Shown here piece after piece: positions 1 through 8,627 of a DNA stretch of 64,000 bases (position 1 is the stretch's first letter; every line of letters begins with the position of its first letter). Origin of the DNA: Haloarcula marismortui ATCC 43049 (GTDB taxonomy: Archaea; Halobacteriota; Halobacteria; Halobacteriales; Haloarculaceae); NCBI RefSeq assembly GCF_000011085.1, contig NC_006395.1:1-64000 (forward strand). The letters run 5' to 3'. Below the pieces are notes generated by a model. The model worked only from the letters and a program-made list of their open reading frames with translations. It did no database searches and was not told where the DNA came from. Both the position numbers and the translations under genes were made by a program.

Positions 1-1
1 C

Positions 2-148
2 CGCGATTCACCAGAGCCAATGAGTCAGAATACAGTCACAACTGTCCATACCACATTATCCGGATACTGTAGGGTCCCGGGCGGTGCCAACCCGTTCAAC
101 ACGGATCCGGCTTGGTATCAGACCGAGTTAATGACTTCCTACGACTGA
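2..148 (+). CDS. C-terminal end of an unrecognised protein cut by the window edge
   Basis: The second reading frame is open from the first bases to a TGA at 146-148, giving about 48 codons with no start in the window. The product ends ...TDPAWYQTELMTSYD and has a composition plausible for a protein tail. The rest of the gene would lie upstream. No family can be assigned, and a chance open stretch of this length is possible. The bases from 149 to the next gene at 347 hold no further coding signal I can support. Confidence 0.35.
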   Translation, partial: RDSPEPMSQNTVTTVHTTLSGYCRVPGGANPFNTDPAWYQTELMTSYD

Positions 149-346
149 CTGCAGTGTCCTGTACTCGACCATACTGACCAACTAGACTGCGCGGGCATCT
201 ACTCCCGAGGTAGGAGGTTCTTACCACCATCCTATATTGATAACTTAAGTTAAGCTAACTGCCTCCAAGTATCTCTAATTGGTAAATAAAACAGGGCAAA
301 CTTACTTCGACTGGTAGCATCAGTAAATACGGGACCTCCACCAGCG

Positions 347-586
347 GTGAGTGTGATGAATACCGAATCGGAGCAAAGTAATGAGTTACTAACGGAAGAA
401 GCGGAGGGAGAAAAAGATCGGAACAAACCACTAGACGGGGACCGACAAGGTACGATTAACCGCAGGGAATATCTCAGAGCTGGTGCTGTCACGGTCGCCG
501 CGCTCGTTGGTGCGAACAGCGTTACTGCAACCGAATCGTCACAGCAGACGCAGTATATGACTGATTTCAGTGAGTACGCGCTATGA
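347..586 (+). CDS. Detached Tat signal-peptide ORF of a split beta-helix protein
   Basis: This encodes 79 residues: a charged N-terminus, then a twin-arginine motif (RREYLRAGA, about residues 43-51) and a hydrophobic stretch VTVAALVGA ending near an Ala-rich cleavage region. It is a Tat export signal with almost nothing behind it. The stop TGA overlaps the next ATG by four bases (ATGA, 583-586), and the next frame encodes the beta-helix domain. The paralogue at 8628-10115 carries signal and beta-helix in one frame, so the simplest reading is a frameshift (real or a sequencing error) that separated signal from mature protein. The GTG at 347 or the ATG at 356 could be the start. If the shift is real and uncorrected, the exported part would be a useless peptide. 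Confidence 0.6.
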   Translation: MSVMNTESEQSNELLTEEAEGEKDRNKPLDGDRQGTINRREYLRAGAVTVAALVGANSVTATESSQQTQYMTDFSEYAL

Positions 587-3069
587 CTGAAGACATAACC
601 GAACACGGTGCGGTAGCGAACCCAGACGACCCCTCGTTCGACGCGGCGAAACGTAACTGGAAAGCAGTGCTTGACGCGGCAAATGCCACCGGGGACGGCG
701 GCGAGATTTATGTCCCTGAGGGAACGTTCTACTTCGCCCGTGATAGTCGGTCTTCGTTCTTTGAGTTCGGCGGGCAAGAACCCGCTGGGATCTCGATCAC
801 CGGTGCTGGTCCAGAGCGCTCAGCGTTAGGGGTGAGCAGACACACTGACTCGTCATCCCACCCAATACAGACAGGGTTCTACTACGACGATGGTGTCGAT
901 CACGGCACGGTCACGATCCGTGATATACGGCTGGACGGAAACTACGAGAACCTACCAGACCTTCGCAGTGCTGGTGGGGGTTCTCGATGTATGAATATCG
1001 CTGGTAGTGGAGATGTACACTTCTCGAATGCACATATCCGTGGCTGGTATCAAGAGGCAATCCTTGGCCGGGACGTGCTACGGACCGTTGACCGGTGTAC
1101 GTTTGAAGAGAACGCCATAGCGGACCACAATTATTCGGGCGGCGGACACATCGGCCACCACATCACTACCCATGCAAGCGAGGGTAACCCCCTCAAGGTG
1201 ACGAACTCACATTTCATCGACTGTTCAGGGAGCGCAATAGATGTTCGGTTTAACACCGGCGAGATACGCATGCAGGACTGTTACGTGACAGGGACCGGTG
1301 CCAACCTGTGTAAATTGAGTGCTTCCTCGCTGTTCGATGTCCGACGTGTCTATCATCGTGCCAACACCCCATCACTCGAATCGAAGCTCGACGAAAAGAC
1401 GGGTGAGAACTTCTATGGCCGATGTTTCATCAATAGGCTGTCCGATCGCACTGGTGGCGTGCCGACAGTGTATCTTGAGGATGTCGAAACCAGAGACCAC
1501 ATGGGATACGCTATCCAGGCTGCCGAAGGGCAACTGAACCTTCAGGGAGACAACTTTGCAATCCACAACGCAACGTTCGAACTAGCTGATGAAGTGTTCC
1601 GTGACCGTGACGGAGCACACTTCTCCGATGTGGCTCTCGACCGCGTGTCAGTGCACAATTGCGAGCAAGCATTGTTCGGCACGCAGGACTCGGACGGGGC
1701 TATCAAAACGCTCGCGCGTGATGGGAACGGCGGTCTTGGCGATACCGGCGCGATCACAATAGAGGCTGACGAGCAGGGTGCCAGCCCGCTCACACCCAAT
1801 GTTCCGGCTGCATCTGATGTCGGTATCAACTCAGCGTCCGATGACTCTGGGGGGGACACGACCACTACCTCCGAGCCACCGTTGTTCGATCACTGGACAC
1901 CGCAGTGGTTCAGTTCCACGAGCGATTGGGGCGTTGATACCGGGTCGGAGTTCGCGGGAGAATCTGCCCTCGCTTTCGAGAACACTGACGGGAATCGCAC
2001 TAGATATGCCATATCCGCGGACGATGTCGGCCAACCGGGCGACGTTGAGGTACTGGATAAGTTTCGAGTCCCCTCGTTCGCCACGAACGCGGAATACGGG
2101 TTCCACGCTCGGGTGTATCTCCGTGCCTCCACGGTCAACCGAAGGGCCAACGGCTACTGGATAGAGATAGAAGATCGTGCAGACTCGTTCCGCCTCGGCA
2201 AATACACCGACGGGAATACAACAACGATAGCTCGGTTCGGCACGCCACAGGAGAATGAGTACTTCTACAGACGGTTCCGTGTGGAGGGGTCTGAGCTGAA
2301 AGCCAAAGTGTGGCCCGCTGGGACTGACGAACCCACTGAGTGGGACGTTGTCGAGACCGACAGCGACCACACTGACGGCTGGGTCGGACTGGGATCGTTC
2401 GACCCGCAGCGCGTCGAAACGGACGTCTTCAGCGCTGTGACTGGCGGTGCCACCGCTCAATTCCCAGACTCCGAGACGACAGAGACGGCACCGTCCGTCT
2501 CCTGGGCAACGCCGACCGACGGTGAAGTAACAAGTGGCGAAGTGACGTTACAGATCGCAGCGAGCGACGAGGAGGATACTGCAGACGCATTGACCGTAGA
2601 ACACCGTATCGGCGATGCGAGCTGGAATGTGGCCACTTACAACGCTGAGACGGGATATCACGAGAGCACGTGGGACACGACGGGAGTTGATGGGGGCGAC
2701 TACCAACTCGAAGCGCGTGTAACAGACTCTGCTGGAAACAGCGCTACGGCCTCAGTCACCGTAACCGTAGACAACGGGACGGCTTCGAACCCCCCGAAGA
2801 TCGAGACGATGGATGTGACCCGGACCGATATTGATGACTGGTCACGATTCGATGTCGACTGGACCGTAACGGACGCCGATGGGGACCTCGATATGGTCGT
2901 CACGACGCTCCTCTCTCAGGGAACAGTGGTGGCTGCCGATAGCACCCGTGTCAGCGGGGACCGGGTCAGTTACACGCACCGATTGCGAGACCGCGGTCAG
3001 GTCGACGAACTTCGGATCACGGTCAACGATGTCGAGAACCAAGTGGATAGTCTGAGCGAAACGCTGTAG
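583..3069 (+). CDS. Pectate-lyase-like right-handed beta-helix protein with lectin-like and Ig-like C-terminal domains
   Basis: The protein has 828 residues. Residues 1-420 form a parallel beta-helix of the pectate-lyase/glycosyl-hydrolase-28-like type: it opens with an ITEHGAVANPDDPS segment typical of the N-terminal cap, followed by IYVPEGTFYF and repeated short strands. Residues of about 440-630 look like a concanavalin-like jelly-roll (HWTPQWFSS to DVFSAVTGG), followed by a linker and an Ig-like/cadherin-like module (about 645-735, VSWATPTDGE...ARVTDSAGNSAT) and a last Ig-like module of about 90 residues. The likely role is binding or modifying surface polysaccharide, inferred from fold and neighbours. 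It lacks its own signal peptide, which sits in another frame just upstream. The beta-helix part is clearly paralogous to the 8628-10115 product, and a nearly identical stretch is IRGWYQEAILGRDVLRTV. The C-terminal modules are absent from that paralogue. Confidence 0.8.
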   Translation: MTEDITEHGAVANPDDPSFDAAKRNWKAVLDAANATGDGGEIYVPEGTFYFARDSRSSFFEFGGQEPAGISITGAGPERSALGVSRHTDSSSHPIQTGFYYDDGVDHGTVTIRDIRLDGNYENLPDLRSAGGGSRCMNIAGSGDVHFSNAHIRGWYQEAILGRDVLRTVDRCTFEENAIADHNYSGGGHIGHHITTHASEGNPLKVTNSHFIDCSGSAIDVRFNTGEIRMQDCYVTGTGANLCKLSASSLFDVRRVYHRANTPSLESKLDEKTGENFYGRCFINRLSDRTGGVPTVYLEDVETRDHMGYAIQAAEGQLNLQGDNFAIHNATFELADEVFRDRDGAHFSDVALDRVSVHNCEQALFGTQDSDGAIKTLARDGNGGLGDTGAITIEADEQGASPLTPNVPAASDVGINSASDDSGGDTTTTSEPPLFDHWTPQWFSSTSDWGVDTGSEFAGESALAFENTDGNRTRYAISADDVGQPGDVEVLDKFRVPSFATNAEYGFHARVYLRASTVNRRANGYWIEIEDRADSFRLGKYTDGNTTTIARFGTPQENEYFYRRFRVEGSELKAKVWPAGTDEPTEWDVVETDSDHTDGWVGLGSFDPQRVETDVFSAVTGGATAQFPDSETTETAPSVSWATPTDGEVTSGEVTLQIAASDEEDTADALTVEHRIGDASWNVATYNAETGYHESTWDTTGVDGGDYQLEARVTDSAGNSATASVTVTVDNGTASNPPKIETMDVTRTDIDDWSRFDVDWTVTDADGDLDMVVTTLLSQGTVVAADSTRVSGDRVSYTHRLRDRGQVDELRITVNDVENQVDSLSETL

Positions 3070-3092
3070 TCCACCTCCCGTTGTATTTAGCT

Positions 3093-3106
3093 CCCCGTTT
3101 GCGGGG
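3093..3106. terminator. Possible hairpin terminator between convergent genes
   Basis: The sequence CCCCG-TTTG-CGGGG forms a perfect 5-bp GC stem with a 4-base loop in the 69-bp gap between two convergent genes. There is no strong T-run after it on either strand, so its role as a terminator is only suggested by position. Confidence 0.35.
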
Positions 3107-3138
3107 CGAAGTTGCAGTGTATATCCTCAAACGGTTCG

Positions 3139-4503
3139 TCACTCTTTGTAGCCGAGTTTGCGGAGTTGGAGTCGGACGTTCTCGGAAATCTCGCCATCAG
3201 TAGCAGCAACTTCGGCGTTTGTCACCGACTGCACGTGGTCGTCCAGAGCGCCAGCTAGCCTGTCGTAGGCGATAGACTCAGTCTCGTCTGGTTGGTTGAT
3301 TTTCTCTGGTTCGGAGTTGCGCCTACAAAAGAGGTCCTCGCCCGTCTCCAGATCCCTGATGAGCTTATACTCTCCATCAGTTCCCATTAGTCCGCCGTCT
3401 TCGTGATCGTAGCTCTCAGTGAAAACAATCCTGTCACTGGTAGCGTCAAAGTCGTACCCGGCGATATCGCGCCCGTCAACTGACTTGGGTGCCTCGATAC
3501 CGGCTCTGTTCAATATCGTCGGGACAAGGTCGATATGTGAAACCGGGCTTTCTATCTCGCCACCACTGATGTCGGGTCCATCTATCATCATCGGAACACG
3601 AATATTCTCCTCATAAAGAGCGCTTCCCGGATGAAAAACACGTCCCTTCTCGTTGAACGCTTCGCCATGGTCCGACGTGAACACAAGGAGTGTCTCCTCT
3701 GAACCGATCGTCTCGTCGAGTCGCTCAAGCAGGTTACCAAGTTGCCGGTCGAAATACTCGATTTCACCACGATACAGACGCTCAAGGGTGTCTATATCGC
3801 CCTCGGCGGCCTCGGACCGTTGTTCGTTGACTTTATGAAACAGTTTTACCGCCCGCCTCCGGCTGATTCCCTCACTGACTGTCCCTTCATGTGGATAGTA
3901 CGGATTGTGCACATCCATATAATGAGCCCAGATAAACACGGGCTTAGACTGCCGTTGGGTCCAGTTGACGATATGTTGATTCAACTCTTCGGCCGGCTTG
4001 TAGAGGTTACTACCAAGCTGAATCCCTAACCGTTTACCGGCGTTCTGGTAAGTCCAGTAGATGAGATCTGAGAGTTCCTCGGTAGCGACAGCCCGTTCCA
4101 CAGCCGTATTAAACAGTGATGTGAGCCGGGACTCTGTGTCTCCATCGTCTCCACTGTCCCGACCCAGATAATAGTCGAACCCTCTATCGTAGTTGTATGT
4201 CGGGCTCAGATATGTGTTCGAGTGGAAGCCACCCGTGGCGTACCCCTCTTCAGACAATCGCTCCGCAATATGCACTCGGTCCGGGTCAAATCCTGTCTCC
4301 GCTGATTCGAACGTCCAGGGATAGCTCCCGCTCAGAATTGAGAGAAACGACTGCTTCGTGTATGGTGCGTTTGCGTACGCAGTGGAGCAAGTGAGCCACT
4401 CTTCAGTCATCCGTGGAAGCGTTTCGAGCGAGGCAGGAGCTTTCGGGCCAGAAACATAGTCAGCACGCAGCGAATCGACAGTAATGAAAACGATATTTTT
4501 CAT
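3139..4503 (-). CDS. Sulfatase-like alkaline phosphatase superfamily enzyme with Thr nucleophile
   Basis: The protein is about 454 residues when started at the Met of MKNIVFITVDSLRADYV; an upstream ATG at 4518 would add five residues. It has the superfamily metal motifs: VDSLRAD near the N-terminus and FTSDHGEAFNE around residue 275. The nucleophile position reads NAPYTKQSFLSILSG, so there is a Thr where formylglycine sulfatases have Cys or Ser in C-x-P-x-R. That Thr pattern is known from LtaS-type phosphoglycerol and phosphoethanolamine transferases. I therefore expect a phosphotransferase or phosphodiesterase acting on glycan or lipid, rather than a classical sulfatase; automatic annotation would say sulfatase. 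No signal peptide or membrane segment is visible, so it probably acts in the cytoplasm. It sits between polysaccharide-related genes. Confidence 0.85.
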   Translation of the reverse strand: MKNIVFITVDSLRADYVSGPKAPASLETLPRMTEEWLTCSTAYANAPYTKQSFLSILSGSYPWTFESAETGFDPDRVHIAERLSEEGYATGGFHSNTYLSPTYNYDRGFDYYLGRDSGDDGDTESRLTSLFNTAVERAVATEELSDLIYWTYQNAGKRLGIQLGSNLYKPAEELNQHIVNWTQRQSKPVFIWAHYMDVHNPYYPHEGTVSEGISRRRAVKLFHKVNEQRSEAAEGDIDTLERLYRGEIEYFDRQLGNLLERLDETIGSEETLLVFTSDHGEAFNEKGRVFHPGSALYEENIRVPMMIDGPDISGGEIESPVSHIDLVPTILNRAGIEAPKSVDGRDIAGYDFDATSDRIVFTESYDHEDGGLMGTDGEYKLIRDLETGEDLFCRRNSEPEKINQPDETESIAYDRLAGALDDHVQSVTNAEVAATDGEISENVRLQLRKLGYKE

Positions 4504-4753
4504 TGCTATCGCCTCCACTGGGGGGAGCTGTATCCCTCGAATCGAATCCGTTCACCCTTCGATAAATAGTCCTCCGTGTTGCCCCAATATGGATCCAGCA
4601 TGAGCGACTTAACAACTTTTAAGAAAATAATTATATGTTTCCTAACCGAGTTAAACTTCTGCTTCGGTGCTATGTCTATCTGATAATACTGTAGATCGGT
4701 AGCTCCTCTTACTCTTCAGTCGTATACACCGTATTTACTGGTTCAGTGTGGAG

Positions 4754-6553
4754 TCAGTTCGGACCCGTTGTTGCTCTGTCAGTCGCGGTGGCATTAACGA
4801 GGTACTGCGTATAATCTCCGTTATCATACAGTCGGTTGACCGTCTGGTCCCGTTCAAGTTGATCGAAATCACCAGGTGTGTATCGCCACCGGTCGCGGTA
4901 ACCCGGGAACAGCTCTGGATACGTGATGCGGCCCTTGCGCGTGATTGTAAGGTAGTGGTCGGACTCGTAACTACTCCCGAGATACTGTCGCGTGGTGTAG
5001 TTGAAATGACTCGGCGGTGTCCCTTCGTCGAAATTGTCCGGTGTCTGAACACCGTTCCGATAGTCGTGGTGTCGGTGAAAAGTGATTCCGAAGCGGTCTA
5101 GATTTTCGGTGGCCTCTCCATGACCCATCAGCCACGCGCTCCCCTCAAGTTCCATCTCGGTTACCTGTGGATTCCGTTCAGAACTGAGCGGTGATTTATA
5201 CACGCTAAACGTAGAAAGACTTGCGAGCAGTAGGAGAATCACCACAGCTGCCGGCCAGAACCCTCCAGTCCGTCCGATCCGTCTCTCGCTCCAGTCGATC
5301 TTTCTCCATCCGACATACAACAGCTGCCCGACCAAGATGATAGCGCCGATCTTCGCGATCTGGAAGGGTCGGTTTGGCGGGACGATGAGGTCTGAGACTA
5401 AAAATAATAACCCTCCGAAACTGAATACGACCACCGTCCCGATAAGCATCCCAAGGTGTGGTGTAGGGGTATATCGGCTTTTCCAGACCAGAAACGCTGC
5501 AGCGACTGTGAATGCGAACCCGAGACCGAACAGCATGAACTCCACGCCGTACTTGAATGTTATCACCCGGAGGATATCAATGAGGGCCGGCGACGACTCT
5601 TGAATGGTGCTCTGATAAGCGGCCACTGGCGGTTCTCCTTGGTTGACACCGAACAGGGTAGCGTAGATTCGCTTGAAGCGCAAAAGGATACCCGCGTACT
5701 GCGTGTACCACACTGCAAACAATGCCACTGAGAGCGAAAAGAGGTTTTTTGTTGTGGGGAGGGTGCCGTCCATACTCGGAATGTGATTGCTGCCGCGATA
5801 GAGGACAAATACTCCAATGACAAAAAGCGCAGTTAGCGGGTGATAGAAGGTCTGTGCGAAGAGTGCGATCACGAATGCGGCTCGGGTGACAGGTGTTGCG
5901 CTTTGATCGCTCTTGAAGAGAAGATACAACGAGAACGGTATCAGCATGATACTCAGTGCGAAGGGGCGGAACCCGAGATGTGCGAATCGAAGCACAGGGA
6001 GCATGACGAACGGGAGTCCGAAGAGCATCTGTCGTCGGGAATCGAACACGGTCCGCAACAGATAGAACATCGCTCCGTAGTACAGCAGAGAAAACATGGG
6101 TGACAGAACCATCACGACCGTCGTCCAGTCGAGACCCGTTGCATTGGAGACAGTAACGGCCAGAACGTGGGCCGGCGGGTAGATATTGGCGCCAATTTCG
6201 CCGGTGACGACAAAATCACGCATGTACCCGAGATGCGACATCGGGTCTTCCCGCCCATACATCTGATACCCACGCAGGAACGGCATGAGAAAGAGGATCA
6301 AATTAGAGAGGACCATGAGCACGAGCGCCGGTCGCCACGTCGTATCCGCAGGTTCAGCTGCGCTCAAGAGTATGACGAGACCGCCCACGAACAATGCCCC
6401 AACAATCGAGACCCAAAAATACGACGGGAGCGTTCCGTAGATAGATATTTCATACTTGGTTGCCGATGGCATCGCAGAAACGACTGCGACTGCGATCATG
6501 AGCAGCCCCGTCCCAAGGAGCGTAAGCAATTCGAGGTGCCGGGCTCGACTCAT
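4754..6553 (-). CDS. Large polytopic membrane protein, possibly a GT-C-like glycosyltransferase
   Basis: It encodes about 599 residues from the Met of MSRARHLELL (an ATG at 6589 would add 12). There are roughly 11-13 hydrophobic helices across residues 10-440, then a soluble domain of about 130 residues with WRYTPGDFDQLERD near the end. The layout of many membrane helices followed by an extracytoplasmic domain resembles the GT-C fold of oligosaccharyl and lipid-linked-sugar transferases found in haloarchaeal glycosylation islands. I do not see a catalytic DxD or ExD motif clearly enough to claim activity. It lies in the same orientation as the GT2 gene upstream, 711 bp away. Confidence 0.75.
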   Translation of the reverse strand: MSRARHLELLTLLGTGLLMIAVAVVSAMPSATKYEISIYGTLPSYFWVSIVGALFVGGLVILLSAAEPADTTWRPALVLMVLSNLILFLMPFLRGYQMYGREDPMSHLGYMRDFVVTGEIGANIYPPAHVLAVTVSNATGLDWTTVVMVLSPMFSLLYYGAMFYLLRTVFDSRRQMLFGLPFVMLPVLRFAHLGFRPFALSIMLIPFSLYLLFKSDQSATPVTRAAFVIALFAQTFYHPLTALFVIGVFVLYRGSNHIPSMDGTLPTTKNLFSLSVALFAVWYTQYAGILLRFKRIYATLFGVNQGEPPVAAYQSTIQESSPALIDILRVITFKYGVEFMLFGLGFAFTVAAAFLVWKSRYTPTPHLGMLIGTVVVFSFGGLLFLVSDLIVPPNRPFQIAKIGAIILVGQLLYVGWRKIDWSERRIGRTGGFWPAAVVILLLLASLSTFSVYKSPLSSERNPQVTEMELEGSAWLMGHGEATENLDRFGITFHRHHDYRNGVQTPDNFDEGTPPSHFNYTTRQYLGSSYESDHYLTITRKGRITYPELFPGYRDRWRYTPGDFDQLERDQTVNRLYDNGDYTQYLVNATATDRATTGPN

Positions 6554-7265
6554 TGATGTCGCTCCATGGAACATCGCTGGAAGAGCCACATCGTCGGGCG
6601 AGAGGAATCTCCTTGATCAAGAGCATCAGATGATCCTTTACTTGATCGTGCTTGCATATGTTCCACTTTCCGAATTGCATACATTGTTATGCGATCATTT
6701 AGATGTCTCCACAGGGCCGCCTGAAGAATACGAGGTCCGACCCGCGAGGGATTCCGCTCACGTCCAGCGTGCTTATTTGATGATGCTTGAACCCACGGAC
6801 TGAAGCCCTGACTGCTTCTGCGTGTCTGTCTATCCACGGACAGGAGGATGCCGCTCCGCCGCAAAGTACCAGTTTCGAATCAACGGATAGGTGATTACTG
6901 AAGCTACGTGAATCAATCAGAGCATGATTCTCCGTAATATACCGTTATCAACCGATGTCCCATATGGAAACAGACGATCAGCGCTGGTAGATGGGATGCT
7001 AGCGACGAACGTCCTCAACGGCAGAGCATGGACGACAAAAACTTGCTGGCAGATCACATCGCATCCTCCGTCGAACTCCAAGAGCAACGGATTACAGTTA
7101 TTCTGTGCGAAGCCATTCCGTCTGCATCACTGACTGTGACCTGGTCTGTATCGCCATCTCTCCAGGTCTGAAATGAAAACGATAGCAGCGGTTCAGTTGA
7201 TAGGATGGCGCAGTGTCCGGTTTCCTGACAGTGTGTATTCGCTGCCATATGGCAGTCGTGAGCAT
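6554..7265. other. 712-bp gap without a convincing gene
   Basis: The gap between the membrane protein start and the GT2 stop is AT-richer than the rest. The longest plausible reading is an open frame at 6938-7171 (+) with an inner ATG at 7028 (47 codons, MDDKNLLADHIASS at its start), but it has no recognisable homologue or spaced promoter. I read the stretch as degraded sequence or long leader DNA. Confidence 0.4.
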
Positions 7266-8243
7266 TCAGGTACCGGAAGCAGGACCGTTGGTTACCTGCT
7301 GTCGGAGGGAGGCAATCGATTCATAAGACCACTTCCCACCCAGCGACGCGAACAAATGTGGATACACTGGCCAGTACAAAGGGTTTGCCAGCGCGGATAA
7401 TAAAAAATACTTCCTGGCTTCCTTGTAGCGGTCGGCTCTAACTGCAGACCGTGCCAGCGAGCGGCGCATTGTGGCTTTGAACATCCGCTCGTAGTAAATT
7501 CCGTACTCCGCCGCAACCCAGTCGTGCTTCGAGATGAGCATTGGATACGCCACATCTCGCTTCTGTTCATATTTTTTTGTAATGCTGCCAGGGAGTCCAG
7601 TCTGACGGTACGTCAGCGTCTCCCGAACTGGCCGGAAGTGTGTGTGCTGTGCAAGGCGGAAGAACCACTCACGATCTTGCCAGGCAGGCAACCTCTCGTC
7701 GGGTAATCCTGCAGTTTCTATGACTGTTGTGTCGACCATAACCGAGGAAAACTGACCAAAGTTCGTGCCGGTCAGGAGATCCTTCATTACGTCGCCCGAT
7801 GCAACTGGTGTCGACACTGTTGTGCCCTCCGGCCCGTCCTTCCGAACGCCAGTGTACACAACACCGGTCTCCGAGTCAGACTCCTGAAATGCTTGAACCT
7901 GCTTTGTGATCTTCGTCTCGTCCCACTGGTCGTCATCGTCCAAAAATGCGACATATCGGCCGTCAGACGCTCTAATTCCCGTATTTCTAGCAGCGTTCGC
8001 TCCTTGGTTCTCGTCATGGCGAAGGATACGAAACGAGTTTTCCACCGTCGGATCGAATGAGTCCAGCGTTTCCCTAACAGGGGTCGGAGATGCGTCATCG
8101 ACGACGAACAACTCAATGTTGTCATACGTCTGCTCTAGAACACTCTGGATGGCGCTCGATAACCTTTCGTTCCGGCCGTACGTCGGTATGATTGCGCTCA
8201 CGAGCGGTGTTGTCGCTTCGTCAGTGTCCACGGACTCATTCAT
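7266..8243 (-). CDS. Family 2 glycosyltransferase (GT-A fold)
   Basis: It encodes 325 residues. The N-terminus shows VSAIIPTYGRNERL, then ELFVVDDASPT and the metal and nucleotide-sugar signature YVAFLDDDDQW at about residue 100, all standard for inverting GT2 enzymes at the cytoplasmic membrane face. The conserved NQGANAARNTGI stretch precedes it. The last 70 residues are a helical tail (RYKEARKYFLLSAL...VYPHLFASLGG), and a closely related tail survives alone at 13191-13406. It presumably adds a sugar to a lipid-linked or polymer acceptor in this island; donor and acceptor cannot be read from the sequence. Confidence 0.92.
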   Translation of the reverse strand: MNESVDTDEATTPLVSAIIPTYGRNERLSSAIQSVLEQTYDNIELFVVDDASPTPVRETLDSFDPTVENSFRILRHDENQGANAARNTGIRASDGRYVAFLDDDDQWDETKITKQVQAFQESDSETGVVYTGVRKDGPEGTTVSTPVASGDVMKDLLTGTNFGQFSSVMVDTTVIETAGLPDERLPAWQDREWFFRLAQHTHFRPVRETLTYRQTGLPGSITKKYEQKRDVAYPMLISKHDWVAAEYGIYYERMFKATMRRSLARSAVRADRYKEARKYFLLSALANPLYWPVYPHLFASLGGKWSYESIASLRQQVTNGPASGT

Positions 8244-8627
8244 GTGGCTTCAGTATCGGTGGTCGAGACCGACGGTGTTCACTATTCGGCGCCTACTATT
8301 GCCGTCAAACGGGAAGACACTGTTTGGAGATCTCGCTAGTACCGGCCGATAAATCTCACCTGCTGGAGAAGCACCCCCGGAATCAAGAAAAAGGTCCTAA
8401 CCGAATATTACGCACACGCCTGAAAGCGATACCGATACTGGAGTTGACGAGGCCGTTAGATGTGTTCCGTCTGATGAAGAATGCTACTCCCATCATCGGA
8501 TGTAAAATGGGGTTAAGAAGGGAATAACAATGCTGTCAATCACGGCATATGCGAGTATGCTTACTAGGACCGTATCAAGTGATGTGCTCTCCGCTGGTAC
8601 ATAACTTGGTCTACACGTGCAAAAACA
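8244..8627. other. Divergent intergenic region, no gene seen
   Basis: The 384 bp separate the divergent GT2 and beta-helix genes and must carry both promoters. No ORF with supportable coding signal and no clear repeat was found. AT-rich tracts occur around 8382-8420 and 8505-8545. Confidence 0.4.

Noticed and set aside
6938-7171. Small open frame in the gap before the GT2 gene
   Set aside because: No recognisable family, no promoter at proper distance and AT-rich context; not enough to call a gene.
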